A stretch of 64,000 bases of DNA, taken from Gonocerus acuteangulatus. Taxonomy: Eukaryota > Arthropoda > Insecta > Hemiptera > Coreidae. The stretch covers positions 149,003,878-149,067,877 of the forward strand of contig OX328123.1 of assembly GCA_946811695.1 (NCBI GenBank). Reading direction: 5' to 3'. Shown piece by piece: positions 23,984 through 33,750 of the stretch. The position numbers were made by a program, and so were the translations under genes. The notes below the pieces were generated by a model that did no database searches, was not told where the DNA came from, and was given only the letters and a program-made list of their open reading frames with translations. Position 1 is the stretch's first letter. Each line of letters starts with the position of its first letter.

Positions 23984-24044
<61 letters not shown>
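23984..24044. repeat. (TA)n microsatellite
   Basis: TA tract between TIR element 2 and a family A fragment; probably the tract belonging to that Helentron-like copy. Confidence 0.95.
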
Positions 24045-24049
<5 letters not shown>

Positions 24050-24112
24050 TTGAACCACCATTATTTTCGGTCTCTAGGGGATCTGAAACGCAAAATGTTC
24101 TAGTCGGCACAT
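24045..24112 (+). mobile_element. Helentron-like family A fragment
   Basis: GAACCACCATTATTTTCGG, then GTCTCTAGGG and CTAGTCGGCAC, as downstream of the TA tract in other family A copies. The 3' hairpin is missing. Confidence 0.65.
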
Positions 24113-24779
24113 CATCACATCACCTGTGTGACTAGGTGTCGTCAGTGTGTTCTGCAAGGAAGCCTTTTGTTCATAATTTTCGATCTATTTGTTCCGTAAT
24201 TAACTTTTATGCAAGAATTAATATCAAGAATAATTTTCATTTAATTTTGATGATATCACAAAAAAAACACAAATTACTCTTATTTATTTGCTGTTTTTTT
24301 TTTATTCTAGAATTTCAATTACATTATGAAATTGAGAGATAATCTCCGTTTTGAGTATTCCTTTGGAAATTTGATTAAATAAAACAACTTTTGTGTGATT
24401 CGGCAGTCTGGAGGATTTATTTTCGAAGAGTAGTGATTTTCGAAACGTTGTCTCTAACCAGAAGTTTATATTATTATTGTTTGAATTGATACTACGGTTT
24501 GAATGAGATAATTGTGGGCATTTAATGTACATTAGCCTTTAAGAACATTTATGGGCCTTTATTTCTTTTTTTTATTTATTTAATTTATAGAGTTCTGCAA
24601 CAGAGGCGAAAAACTCTTTAAATGTCAGTCGTCAACTTCAAATGTGATATATATGTATATAAGAACATATGAAGAAATACACTTGAAAAAGAAAGAAGAA
24701 AAAAACAAACAAACAAAAAAAAATAAAATAATAAAAACAGACAAAATTTAGTAAATTAAATTTTTGTGTATAATAAAGA
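24113..24779. other. Stretch without recognised gene
   Basis: AT-rich with A-rich runs near 24700. The last part may be the 3' UTR of the minus-strand LINE tail that follows. Confidence 0.4.
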
Positions 24780-25149
24780 GTTTTTTAAATGTTTGAGTAA
24801 TGCATTGATTTGTGGGCTACCTTCTGTCAGTATTTCGTGTAAGTCGTAAGGTATGGTCAGGTTATTGCGTTGTCTGGAGTTGGTAAGTATATGTTGAACG
24901 GTCAGAGTCTCGTTACAATATCTACAAGTTGGTCTGTCCTTTCTGTCCAGTCAGAAGGAATGGGTAAGTAAGGTATGGTCAGGTTATTGCGTTGTCTGCA
25001 GTTGGTAACTATATGTTTAACGGTCAGAGTCTCGTTACAATATCTACAAGTTGGTCTGTCCTTTCTGTCTAGTAGGTAGGAGTGGGTAAGTAAGGTGTGT
25101 CCAATACGAAGCCTGGATAGGATGACTTCGTCCCGGCGGGACAACTCCC
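24780..25149 (-). pseudogene. I-like LINE C-terminal fragment with tandem duplication
   Basis: On the minus strand it encodes LSRRDEVILSRLRIGHTLLT, then a zinc-binding segment CRYCNETLTVKHIVTNC. About 118 bp (roughly 24850-24967 and 24968-25085) is duplicated in tandem, which breaks the frame. Upstream of it (higher coordinates) the LINE stops abruptly at the family A 5' end. Confidence 0.85.
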
Positions 25150-26273
25150 AGTCCGACTCGCAGGAACTGCGTCATCTTAGCGCGGTAACGTACATCTTGA
25201 AGAAATGGAATAGATTAGCATCACAAATCACAGGAAACTGACAGCCACTGCCATCATGATTACCACAGCCACTCCAAACTTATTACCAATACCTTTCACC
25301 GTTTGTTAGCTTATTTTACTACAATACTAATTTTACTGATAAATGCAATTTAAAACTAGAAACAACCAATTAAAAAGTGAGATAAAGAAAGAGAAAAACC
25401 ATTTCAAAACAAACACTTTTTAAGTTTTAAGCGCTTATATCTCTCATTGACGTTGTCCCATCGAATATTGCTTCAGAACATTTTTTGTAGAGAATTTAGT
25501 AAGCATTCGAATGGTCACTTTCCACTTACCACGATTTCCCGTAGAGAATTTAGTAAGCATTCGAATGGTCACTTTCCACTTACCACGATTTCCCAACCGG
25601 TATCGAGATATTTACGAAAAATGTATGGAGATCCGAAAATTTTTCACGTCTATTAATAAAATATTTTTTTTCGCATACTTCTTTAACTTCAAATATAACC
25701 AAAATTTAATCATCTTAGTTGGGATTAATTTCCAAGATGTAGAAAATATTTCAATTGAATCCCGCGATTCTAAGTACTCACAAAAAAATAATGACCTACA
25801 AAAACATTGATTCCACTTTTCTCAGAAACGGTTACAGATATCGCCTTAAAAATGGGTTCATTCGTTCTCTTATGTTAACAAACCTATAAAACAAGTACCT
25901 GCAATCATATAAACTCAAAAACGTAAGCGTTACGATTTTTTTTGCGCGAATTTCGCCCCAAACACTATCTTCAAGTGGGCGGATTCTGCTGGTTAACGAA
26001 CTTGACCTTTCAAATTAGAAGACAGATTTTTGTGCCAAATTTCATCAAAATCGGACCATTTTTGAGCCGTCAGGAGCGAAAACAGACAAGCATATATATA
26101 AATATATAAATATATATATATATATATACATACAAATTTTAGCCACCTATATTTTCGTGATCTATAGGGTCTGAAACGTGAAAGTTTCTAGTCGGCACTT
26201 CCGGATTGCGTCATGAGGTCAACCTCATAAGCGGGTTCTCCCTATGGAGATAGGGAGTAACCGCGCTAAAAAG
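25150..26273 (+). mobile_element. Helentron-like family A, complete copy
   Basis: 5' end: GTCCGACTCGCAGGAACTGC followed by TCATCTTAGCGCGG. 3' end: a hairpin around TTCTCCCTATGGAGATAGGG, then AACCGCGCTAAAAA. The 5' TTAGCGCGG and 3' CCGCGCTAA are inverted copies near the ends. A (TA)n tract with spacers lies at 26093-26130. A 57-bp segment is tandemly duplicated at about 25490-25604. No long ORF. Assignment to non-autonomous Helentron derivatives is by architecture. Confidence 0.72.
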
Positions 26274-26540
26274 AGTATTTTATAAAGGGAGCCTGCTAGA
26301 GTTGTTGTTACCAGGTATGTAAACATAACATCACGTGGACAAGTTAAGAGAGTTAAGAATGAGGGAGGAAGCGGTGAATTTCCTGTAGCTACTAGGTACT
26401 GTCAGATTCCTGTGAAGGCTGATTCTTATAATCTCCCGTTCTCCGGTATGCCATTGCGTCGGTGTTTTAATTTTTCTCAAAATACCAAAACATAATATTA
26501 ACCTTTAAGTAGAGATGTGGGGAGTTTTCAGCACCCCATG
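26274..26540. other. Unassigned foldback interior
   Basis: No motif recognised between the Helentron-like copy and the Jockey fragment. Confidence 0.45.
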
Positions 26541-27125
26541 ACTTAATTAGCACTATATTTTGAATTTAAACAGGAGATATGGACTCCTACGACGACTACT
26601 TGGACCTACTTCAAAGCTTACGACACAAAACAAACTCACAATTTACAAAACTATAATTAGACCTATCTGGACTTACGGACTTGAATTATGGGGAACAGCG
26701 AAAAACTCAAACATACAACGAATACAAGCATTCCAATCCAAAGTCCTTCGTAGAATAGTTAATGCTCCCTTTTATGTCTCCAACAAAACCCTACACGACG
26801 ACCTTAATATTCCTTTCGTAAACGATCTCGCCAAATCCCGATTCCTAACCTTTCATTCCAAGTTGTCATCCCACCCAAATCCTAGAGGTCAATCCCTTTC
26901 CACCCAGACCCATCCTAAAAACCTCCCCAGGAGGCTTAAGAGACTTTGGCCCCGTGACCAGCTAAACTAACAGCGGTTAAAGACACCAAAAATAAATATA
27001 AAGATATAATAGGAAGTGTCGATAATGTTTGGCTCCTTCCATATTCTGTTCTACACTGATATGTATTCATTTACCAGCACAATTAATTATTATATTTTAT
27101 TGTACAGATTTTAAATAAACATGTA
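26541..27125 (+). pseudogene. Jockey-clade LINE 3' fragment
   Basis: The 136-codon frame 26560-26970 is the C-terminal region after the RT core of a Jockey-type LINE: IRPIWTYGLELWGTAKNSN, QRIQAFQSKVLRRIVNAP, SHPNPRGQSLS, and an RRLKRLWPRD end. A 3' UTR with CTCCTTCCATATTCTG and an AAATAAAC/A-rich end follows to about 27125. The RT catalytic domain is missing. Related pieces lie at 4950, 42375 and 43260. Confidence 0.85.
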
Positions 27126-27469
27126 TTCAGAGAAAAAAAAAAATATTTTGAATTTAAAAATTTACAATCCATTTCATCGCTTTGGTACCTTCATAAATAG
27201 TAGTTCTGTTCACATTGAGGTTGCATTCGCATAAAAAAAAACATTATTTGTTTAGTTTTCTGGGCCATTTACTGGCTTAGGGTGTTCACAACATCCTACT
27301 TACGTAACAAAAATTTAAAATATAATGTCTTCTTTCGACCGCCGTTTGACATTTTATATGAAGAGAATCAAGAAATAATGAAGAGGCGTTTTAAGTAAAT
27401 GTGTGAAAATGATGGAGAAGATGAGTCTATTGATTCGGACGATGAGGAAAGAGATAGGTATTTTTGAAA
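27126..27469. other. Unassigned foldback interior
   Basis: AT-rich, with an ACGATGAGGAA-type acidic frame at 27403-27470 too short to interpret. Confidence 0.4.
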
Positions 27470-27975
27470 AATCTACTATATATTTGTCAAATACCACTCA
27501 CTCACTCACTCACTTACTGACCTATCATCCCCAAGCCCAAACCACACGACAGAAAATTTTAAAATTTTGCATGGACACTCCCTATAGAACGTACGCGCTC
27601 GCTAAGAAAGGATTTTTTGATATTTGAATTTTTAAGTATTTTTAGAGGGGTTTAAAGTCTTAGATGTTTAGAACATGCAAGCCTAGGCAGCAAGCGTTGC
27701 TAGGACGATAACAGAACAGCTGTTACTATACTGTATCTATTTCATAGTATTATTTTTAATTGAGGTTAATTTCAACTATCATGGCAGACCTTGAATTACT
27801 AAAACTGAGAAATAAAATGTGAATTTTTCCCTCAAAGAGTTTCCGCCCTTGACACAAAAATTTGAAATTTTGCACGGGCCATCCGTTTAGAGTGTAAACA
27901 CTCGCTAAGAAAGGTTTTTTATTTTTATATTCAAACGTTTAAGTACTATTAGGGGGGTTTGAATTATTAAGAAGA
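27470..27975 (+). repeat. Dispersed repeat family C, partly duplicated
   Basis: It matches 3785-4140 block by block. The segment with CTCGCTAAGAAAGG and AGGGGGGTTTGAAT recurs at 27855-27965, so the unit is present nearly twice. Confidence 0.6.
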
Positions 27976-28045
27976 AAATGGTTCAATTTTGATAACATTT
28001 GGTACAAAAATCTATCTTCTTATTTAAAAGATTATGTTCATTAAC
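27976..28045 (-). mobile_element. Helentron-like family A interior fragment
   Basis: TTTGGTACAAAAATCTATC and GTTCATTAACCACCA match family A read backwards (compare 33800-33850). It abuts the start of the foldback right arm. Confidence 0.55.
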
Positions 28046-29440
28046 CACCAATCACGAATTTGTGCTGGCATAATATTACGGTAGCACAGCCACGTTTTCT
28101 CGGAAACGGCTGGAGCGACAAATTCGTGACTGGTGCCATTCTAGAGCAACAAATTAGCAACAAATTCTGGTACCAATCTGAATTTCGTCAGGCAATTAGA
28201 TCAAAAGTTACGGGGGTGGCTGTGCTGGCGTAATATTACGCTAGCACAGCCACGTTTTCTCAGAAACGGCCGGAGCGACAAATTCGTGATTGGTGTCATT
28301 CTAGAGCAACAAATTAGCAACAAATTCTGGTACCAGTCTGAATTTCGTGAGACAATTAGATCAAAAGTTACGGGGGTGGCTGTGCTGGCGTAATATTACG
28401 GTAGCACAGCCACGTTTTCTCGGCAACGGCTGGAGCGACAAATTCGTGATTGGTGTCATTCTAGAGCAACAAATTAGCAACAAATTCTCGTACCAATCTG
28501 AATTTCGTCAGACAATTAGATCAAAAGTTACGGGGGTGGCTGTGCTGGCGTAATATTACGCTAGCACAGCCACGTTTTCTCGGAAACGGCTGGAGCGACA
28601 AATTCGTGATTGGTGTCATTCTAGAGCAACAAATTAGCAACAAATTCTGGTACCAGTCTGAATTTCGTGAGACAATTAGATCAAAAGTTACGGGGGTGGC
28701 TGTGCTGGCGTAATATTACGGTAGCACAGCCACGTTTTCTCGGCAACGGCTGGAGCGACAAATTCGTGATTGGTGTCATTCTAGAGCAACAAATTAGCAA
28801 CAAATCCTCGTACCAATCTGAATTTCGTCAGACAATTAGATCAAAAGTTACGGGGGTGGCTGTGCTGGCGTAATATTACGCTAGCACAGCCACGTTTTCT
28901 CGGAAACGGCTGGCGCGACAAATTCGTGATTGGTGTCATTCTAGAGCAACAAATTAGCAACAAATTCTCGTACCAATCTGAATTTCGTCAGACAATTAGA
29001 TCAAAAGTTACGGGGGTGGCTGTGCTGGCGTAATATTACGCTAGCTCAGCCACGTTTTCTCGGAAACGGCTGGAGCGACAAATTCGTGATTGGTGTCATT
29101 CTAGAGCAACAAATTAGCAACAAATTCTCGTACCAATCTGAATTTCGTCAGAGAATTAGATCAAAAGTTACAAGGGTGGCTGTGCTGGCGTAATATTACG
29201 GTAGCACAGCCACGTTTTCTCGGAAACGGCTGGAGCGACAAATTCGTGGTTGGTGTCATTCTAGAGCAACAAATTAGCAACAAATTCTGGTACCAATCTT
29301 AATTTCATCAGACAATTAGATCAAAAGTTACGGGGGTGGCTGTGCTGGCGTAATATTACGCTAGCACAGCCACGTTTTCTCAGAAACGGCCGGAGCAACA
29401 AATTTGAAAATAGTGTAACAAATTAGCAACAAATTAGCAA
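28046..29440. repeat. Foldback right arm, 160-bp tandem units
   Basis: Nine hairpins with a regular 160-bp spacing, inverted relative to the left arm. The first unit (28046-28080) is internally deleted. The two outermost units carry the same variants as the two outermost of the left arm; the inner ones differ. Confidence 0.95.
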
Positions 29441-29501
29441 CAAATTACTGAGTATGTTAGAAGTTGGGGTTGCAATGTTGCTGTTCCAGCGTAATAGGGC
29501 T

Positions 29502-29510
29502 GCTTTCAGA
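29502..29510 (+). repeat. Target-site duplication, right (9 bp)
   Basis: GCTTTCAGA, identical to 20265-20273. Confidence 0.9.
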
Positions 29511-29852
29511 TCTAGTCCTCGGAGCAGCCTGTATGTTGAATCAAACGAGCTATCTCTAGAGTACAGAAGGCAATTGCTATGCACAAATTATTTTATTAAA
29601 CTAAAATCGCTTAACAAGCTTTGTACAAAAAATATTTTAATAAACGAGTTTTATCCCAGATACACAAATGAAACCAAACAAAAACCTTTGAACATTAGAA
29701 TTTTACAATACACTCGTCACTCTAATATACTTCAAACACCTATACATGTTTTCAAAGCACTTTCACATCCTCCATGGAGAACAAAGAACTTAAAAATAAA
29801 CATTTCATTACCACAACATAATAAAACTGATCCACACTCACCACATTTATAA
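29502..29852 (+). pseudogene. LINE post-RT linker region
   Basis: The frame begins inside the foldback end at 29454 but its LINE part starts at 29502 with AFRSSPRSSLYVESNELSLE, the region that follows the RT in RNase H-bearing LINEs, and runs to PPWRTKNLKI. It stops at 29850-29852, just before a +1 shift into the RNase H frame, so the LINE has at least one lesion besides the foldback insertion. Confidence 0.85.
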
Positions 29853-29859
29853 GCATAAA

Positions 29860-30444
29860 ATGAATGCCATATTAACAAACTATTTGGGAGCATTAGGCAT
29901 TTATACTGATGGCTCAAAAACAAGCAGTGGCACAGGTTCAGCAGCAATCGTAGAAGACAAAGCATTTCAGGCAAAACTAGCAAAAGCTTCAAGCATTTAT
30001 ACTGCCGAGCTCTTCGCGATTTACCTAGCCCTGTCAAATGTTCCAACCACATCACACAAACAAATCACGCTTTTTACAGACTCATTAAGTTCTTTGTTCT
30101 CCCTCACAGACATGTACAGTACTCACCCAATTGTAACAGACATTTTTGAACAAATACATACACTTCAAAATCACAACATTGACATTATTATGTTGTGGCT
30201 ACCAGGACATTTTAACTTATTGAAATCAACTGACGTGGACATTCTGGCAAAATTAGCCACCAGACGGTGTACCGAAGACTTTTCACAAATTACAGAACCC
30301 GACATGAAACAGGTTGCAAGGACTCACGTACTCAATAAATGGCAGGCTGAATGGTTATCTTTGAATGAAAACAAGCTTCGGGAGATAAAGCCATTCATAG
30401 CAAAATGGAACTCCAGCAATAGAAGTAGTCCTTACAAGACTTAG
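29860..30444 (+). pseudogene. LINE RNase H domain
   Basis: A ribonuclease H fold that would degrade the RNA strand of the RNA-DNA hybrid. Acidic residues are visible in the usual order: YTDGSK (first Asp), TAELFAIYLAL (Glu), LFTDSLSSL (Asp) and a late STDVDILAKLA segment (Asp). The frame runs into LNKWQAEWLSLNENKLREIK and then stops at 30444 because of a one-base shift near 30420; the true continuation (RLRIGHTLLTHSYL) is in the next frame. Confidence 0.9.
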
Positions 30445-30673
30445 AATTGGACATACACTACTAACTCACTCTTACTTAATGACAAAACAAGACATACCAC
30501 TATGTACAGAATGCAATAAGACATTAACAGTAAAACACTTACTAACAGACTGCAGGAAACGTGAAAACATCAACATGCCACATGATATGTACGAACTTTT
30601 GACAGATGGTAGCCCACACATATCCATTATTTTACATTTTTTAAAACAGATAAACATGTACGAGCAAATTTAG
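30420..30673 (+). pseudogene. LINE zinc-binding C-terminal tail
   Basis: It reads LTRLRIGHTLLTHSYLMTKQ, then a CTECNKTLTVKHLLTDC motif (Cys-X2-Cys ... His ... Cys), MYELLTDGSPHI and a stop at 30673. The same tail occurs at 9074, 24902, 32220 and about 51020. Confidence 0.9.
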
Positions 30674-30827
30674 AAAACCTTATTCTAATATGTTTCACCA
30701 TTGATTAAATTTTATTTGTACAAAATAGACCGAAAAGATCGAATTTTAGTTTATTGAAAATAATTTATTAAATTTACCACCTTTTTGTTTATACATTTGT
30801 AGCTGACGTTTTATGTTTTACACACAC

Positions 30828-30828
<1 letters not shown>

Positions 30829-30894
<66 letters not shown>
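30829..30894. repeat. (TA)n microsatellite
   Basis: Lies in the 3' UTR of the I-like LINE; the 9063 copy also has a short TA run in this position. Confidence 0.95.
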
Positions 30895-30897
<3 letters not shown>

Positions 30898-31040
30898 TTT
30901 TTGCCATTTTTTTTAATGTTTCAAAATTTGGATTTTTAGATCTTTTAATTTGTTTGCACCCTACGTGTTTATAGAGCAAATCGCCCTGTTGCGGGCTCTG
31001 AAATCAAATAAATAAATAAAATATATATATATATATATTT

Positions 31041-31656
31041 GTGAGGGTATCTACCCCTCTATATAAATTCCAATATCTAGCAAATTTAACTGCATTTTTC
31101 TGAAGACGACAAAGCTCCGCGGACAACTGCTAACCCGAAAACGGAAATACTTGGATTCCACTAGACCTTCGTCATGTTGGGAAGGCCATCGACACGTCAA
31201 GAAGAGTCATGTCATCCTGAGCATGCAAATGGTGCTGATGACCAACAATGGGCGCTCAAGGAACCTTTCAGGTATAAATATTTCTCAGAAGATGTTAAAT
31301 TAAGTGTTTGAATTGTACTGACAAGCAGGCACTGCGAAATCTTCCCGCCAAGTGACTAGGACGTCGTCACGCGAAACGGGTTGGGCTTCTATTCTGTCAA
31401 TACTTATAACGAAAATGTTTCTTAGTAGTAGGAGAGACGGGGTCAATTGTGCCACGAGACAAATGAACCAACTTAAAAAATCTAAAGAATTATATTATAA
31501 TATATTTAACCCAAGTATGCTCAAAATTTAAAAACATTAAAATAAATAAATTTCAGATTTTTGTTTTTTTATAAATGCAAACTTTTTTTCGACCGATGAC
31601 AATGTTTAAATAATATTAATATTAAATAATTTTTTAATTCAATCGTAAAATCGTAG
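31041..31656. other. Stretch without recognised gene
   Basis: No assignable feature. A GACGTCGTCACGCGAAACGG segment near 31350 has some likeness to Penelope-type ends but no stem supports it. Confidence 0.35.
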
Positions 31657-32020
31657 GCAATTGAAAATATTCAAAAGACGTCATCGAATCTCTTTCTCTT
31701 GGCAAGCTATATTTCTAACAATGAATTGTTTTTCTTACTTTACTTAATCTGTTTTATTGTCAAATAATTACCAAGCTTTCGCATTGTAACCCTCCGTTTA
31801 CCAATATTCCCAACCGTTTTCGAGATATTAGGGAATGTATACGAAGTTCCCAAAACGTTTCATGTCTGTTAATAAAATATTTTATTCTAATCCTTCCTTA
31901 ACTCCAAACGTAACCAAAATTTTAACATATTAGTTTTGATGAAATTAGAACATGCGAAAAATGTTTCAACTGAATCAACGAACAGACAAATATATATATA
32001 TATATACGTGTGTGTGTGTG

Positions 32021-32077
<57 letters not shown>

Positions 32078-32216
32078 TTGAACCACCGTTATTTTCGGTC
32101 TCTAGGGGTTCTGAAACGCAAAATTTTCTAGTCGGCACTTCCGGATTGTTTCATGAGATCAACCTTATAAGCGGGGTTCCTCCCTTTGAAGGGAGGGAGG
32201 AACCGTGCTAAAAAGA
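31657..32216 (+). mobile_element. Helentron-like family A, 3' part
   Basis: It shares 31657-31772 with 32902-33020, then the interior, a TA tract with GTGTGTGT (31988-32072), and a complete 3' end: GGTTCCTCCCT / AGGGAGGGAGGAACC hairpin and GTGCTAAAAAG. The 5' end is missing. Confidence 0.7.
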
Positions 32217-32219
32217 AAA

Positions 32220-32401
32220 GAAAAAGGTTGTTTTTGAATGTGTTAAGTTTTTCCATACATATTAATAGTTTGGAGATGTTTAAGAATAGTTGGTTTGTGT
32301 GGACTGCGGTCAGTAAGTAATTCGGTCATGTCATAGGGTAAGTCTAGATTTTGACGTTGTCGGCATTCTGTTAGTATGGGCTTTACATGTAGGCTTTTCT
32401 T
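32220..32401 (-). pseudogene. I-like LINE tail between two Helentron-like 3' ends
   Basis: The minus strand encodes HVKPILTECRQRQNLDLPYD, MTELLTDRSPH and LQTINMYGK, the C-terminus of the same LINE group as 30479-30673. It fills exactly the gap between the 3' termini of two opposed family A copies. Confidence 0.75.
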
Positions 32402-32543
32402 TTAGCGCGGTTCCTCCCTCCCCCATAGGGAGGAACCCCGCTTATAAGGTTGATCTCATGACGCAATCCGGAAGTGCCGACTAGAAAATTTTCCGTTTCA
32501 GAACCCCTAGAGACCGAAAATGATGGTGGTTAAAATTTGTATG

Positions 32544-32604
<61 letters not shown>
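32402..32604 (-). mobile_element. Helentron-like family A, 3' end
   Basis: Minus-strand 3' terminus with the GGTTCCTCCCT hairpin, CATGACGCAATCCGGAAGTG and CTCTAGGGGTTCTG, ending at a TA tract (32536-32604). Confidence 0.75.
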
Positions 32605-32608
<4 letters not shown>

Positions 32609-33683
32609 TCCGACTCGCAGGAACTGCATCATCTTAGCGCGGTTCCTTTTCATATCCCTATTGTCATTTGAAAACCTTAGAATAGAAACAGATAATATTT
32701 TCACCGGCCTTTGTTCAAAGGGTTTTATGGCTTTACCTGGTCGGGTCCGCCAGACCCAAGAATCCTCTTCTACCGATACTTCATTTCATACGTTTCAATG
32801 AATTGGGAAATATAAAAAATTTTCACATATTCCTGTGTTCTTTTACTATAGTAATAATTCTACAAATAAACTCAATTAAATAATAAAATAAAAAACCAAC
32901 AGCATGAAGGCAATTGAAAATATTCAAAAGACGTCATCGAATCTCTTTCTCTTGGCAAGCTATATTTCTAACAATGAATTGTTTTTCTTATTTTGGCTAA
33001 TCTGTTTTATTGTCAAATACATTATCCAACTATAAGCAATTAAAAAATAAAAAGGAATAAAAACTGACAAAAATAACAGTTCGAATAAGCGAAATCAATT
33101 ACTTTAGAGGTTTAAGCACTTATTTCTCCGATTGACATCGTCTAATCAAAACTTTCATCAGAACCTTTTTTGTAGAGCATTTAGTAAGCTTTCAAATAAT
33201 TTCTATCCACTTATCACGATTTCCCAACCGTGTTCGAGATATTAATGAAATTATACGAAGTTCCCAAAACTTTTCACGTCTGTTCATAAAATATTTTATT
33301 CTAACCCTTCCTTAACTCCAAACGTAACCAAAGGTTTAACATGTAAGTTTCGATGAAATTCAAACATGCAAAAAATGTTTCAACTGAATCCCATGATTCT
33401 AAGTAACCAAACCAAAAACTTGATTTAAGAACTTTTTTCCCGATTTTCTTAGAAACGGTTAAAGCTATCGCCTTAAAAATGGTTTCATTCGTTTTACTAG
33501 CCCAAGAAGCCTATAAAACGAGTACTTACAAGCATATGAACTCAAAAACGTAAGCGTTACGATTTTTTTGCGCGAATTTCGCCACAAACGCCATCTTCCA
33601 GTAGGCGGATATTGCTGGTTAACAAACTTGACCTTTCAAATTGGACGACGGATTTTTGTACCAAATGTCATCAAAATCGGACC

Positions 33684-33690
<7 letters not shown>
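32605..33690 (+). mobile_element. Helentron-like family A, 5' part
   Basis: It begins CCGACTCGCAGGAACTGC, then ATCTTAGCGCGGTTCC, and continues through the interior to ATCAAAATCGGACCAT, stopping at the TA tract. The 3' half is absent. It forms an inverted pair with 33748-34716. Confidence 0.75.

Positions 33691-33747
<57 letters not shown>
33687..33747. repeat. (TA)n microsatellite at inverted-repeat centre
   Basis: It joins two opposed family A 5' halves. Confidence 0.95.

Positions 33748-33750
<3 letters not shown>

Larger units (their letters stand above)
20274..29501. mobile_element. 9.2-kb foldback-type transposon
   Basis: The termini are inverted: AGCTCTATTACGCTGG on the left and CCAGCGTAATAGGGCT on the right. 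They continue inverted and almost identical for several hundred bases into arms of tandem 160-bp units (left to 21694, right from 28046). The 9-bp duplication GCTTTCAGA flanks it. Long TIRs made of tandem repeats plus a 9-bp duplication are the hallmark of Foldback/MULE-like elements. The interior (21703-28045) holds two palindromic TIR elements, a SINE piece, LINE pieces and a Helentron-like element, with no recognisable transposase. Confidence 0.9.
18320..31022 (+). mobile_element. I-like non-LTR retrotransposon split by foldback
   Basis: The pieces are collinear: endonuclease C-terminus remnant (18385-18800), reverse transcriptase (19008-20264), then a 9.2-kb foldback insertion, then post-RT linker (29502-29852), RNase H (29860-30444), zinc-binding tail (30420-30673), and a 3' UTR with (TA)n ending in an AAATAAATAAATAAA tail at about 31022. 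ORF1 and most of the endonuclease are missing, so it is 5'-truncated right after the SINE tail. RT followed by RNase H and a CCHC-like tail fits the I group; the exact clade is inferred. Confidence 0.85.

Noticed and set aside
28347..28873. Two 68-codon frames repeating the same peptide (also near 21371)
   Set aside because: They are the 160-bp foldback units read in one frame; the peptide crosses the hairpin and is not a protein.
20403..29360. Endogenised geminivirus or other CRESS virus, suggested by TAATATTAC
   Set aside because: No Rep or capsid coding sequence is present anywhere between the arms. Only the nonamer and a hairpin match, so I keep it as an origin-like motif.
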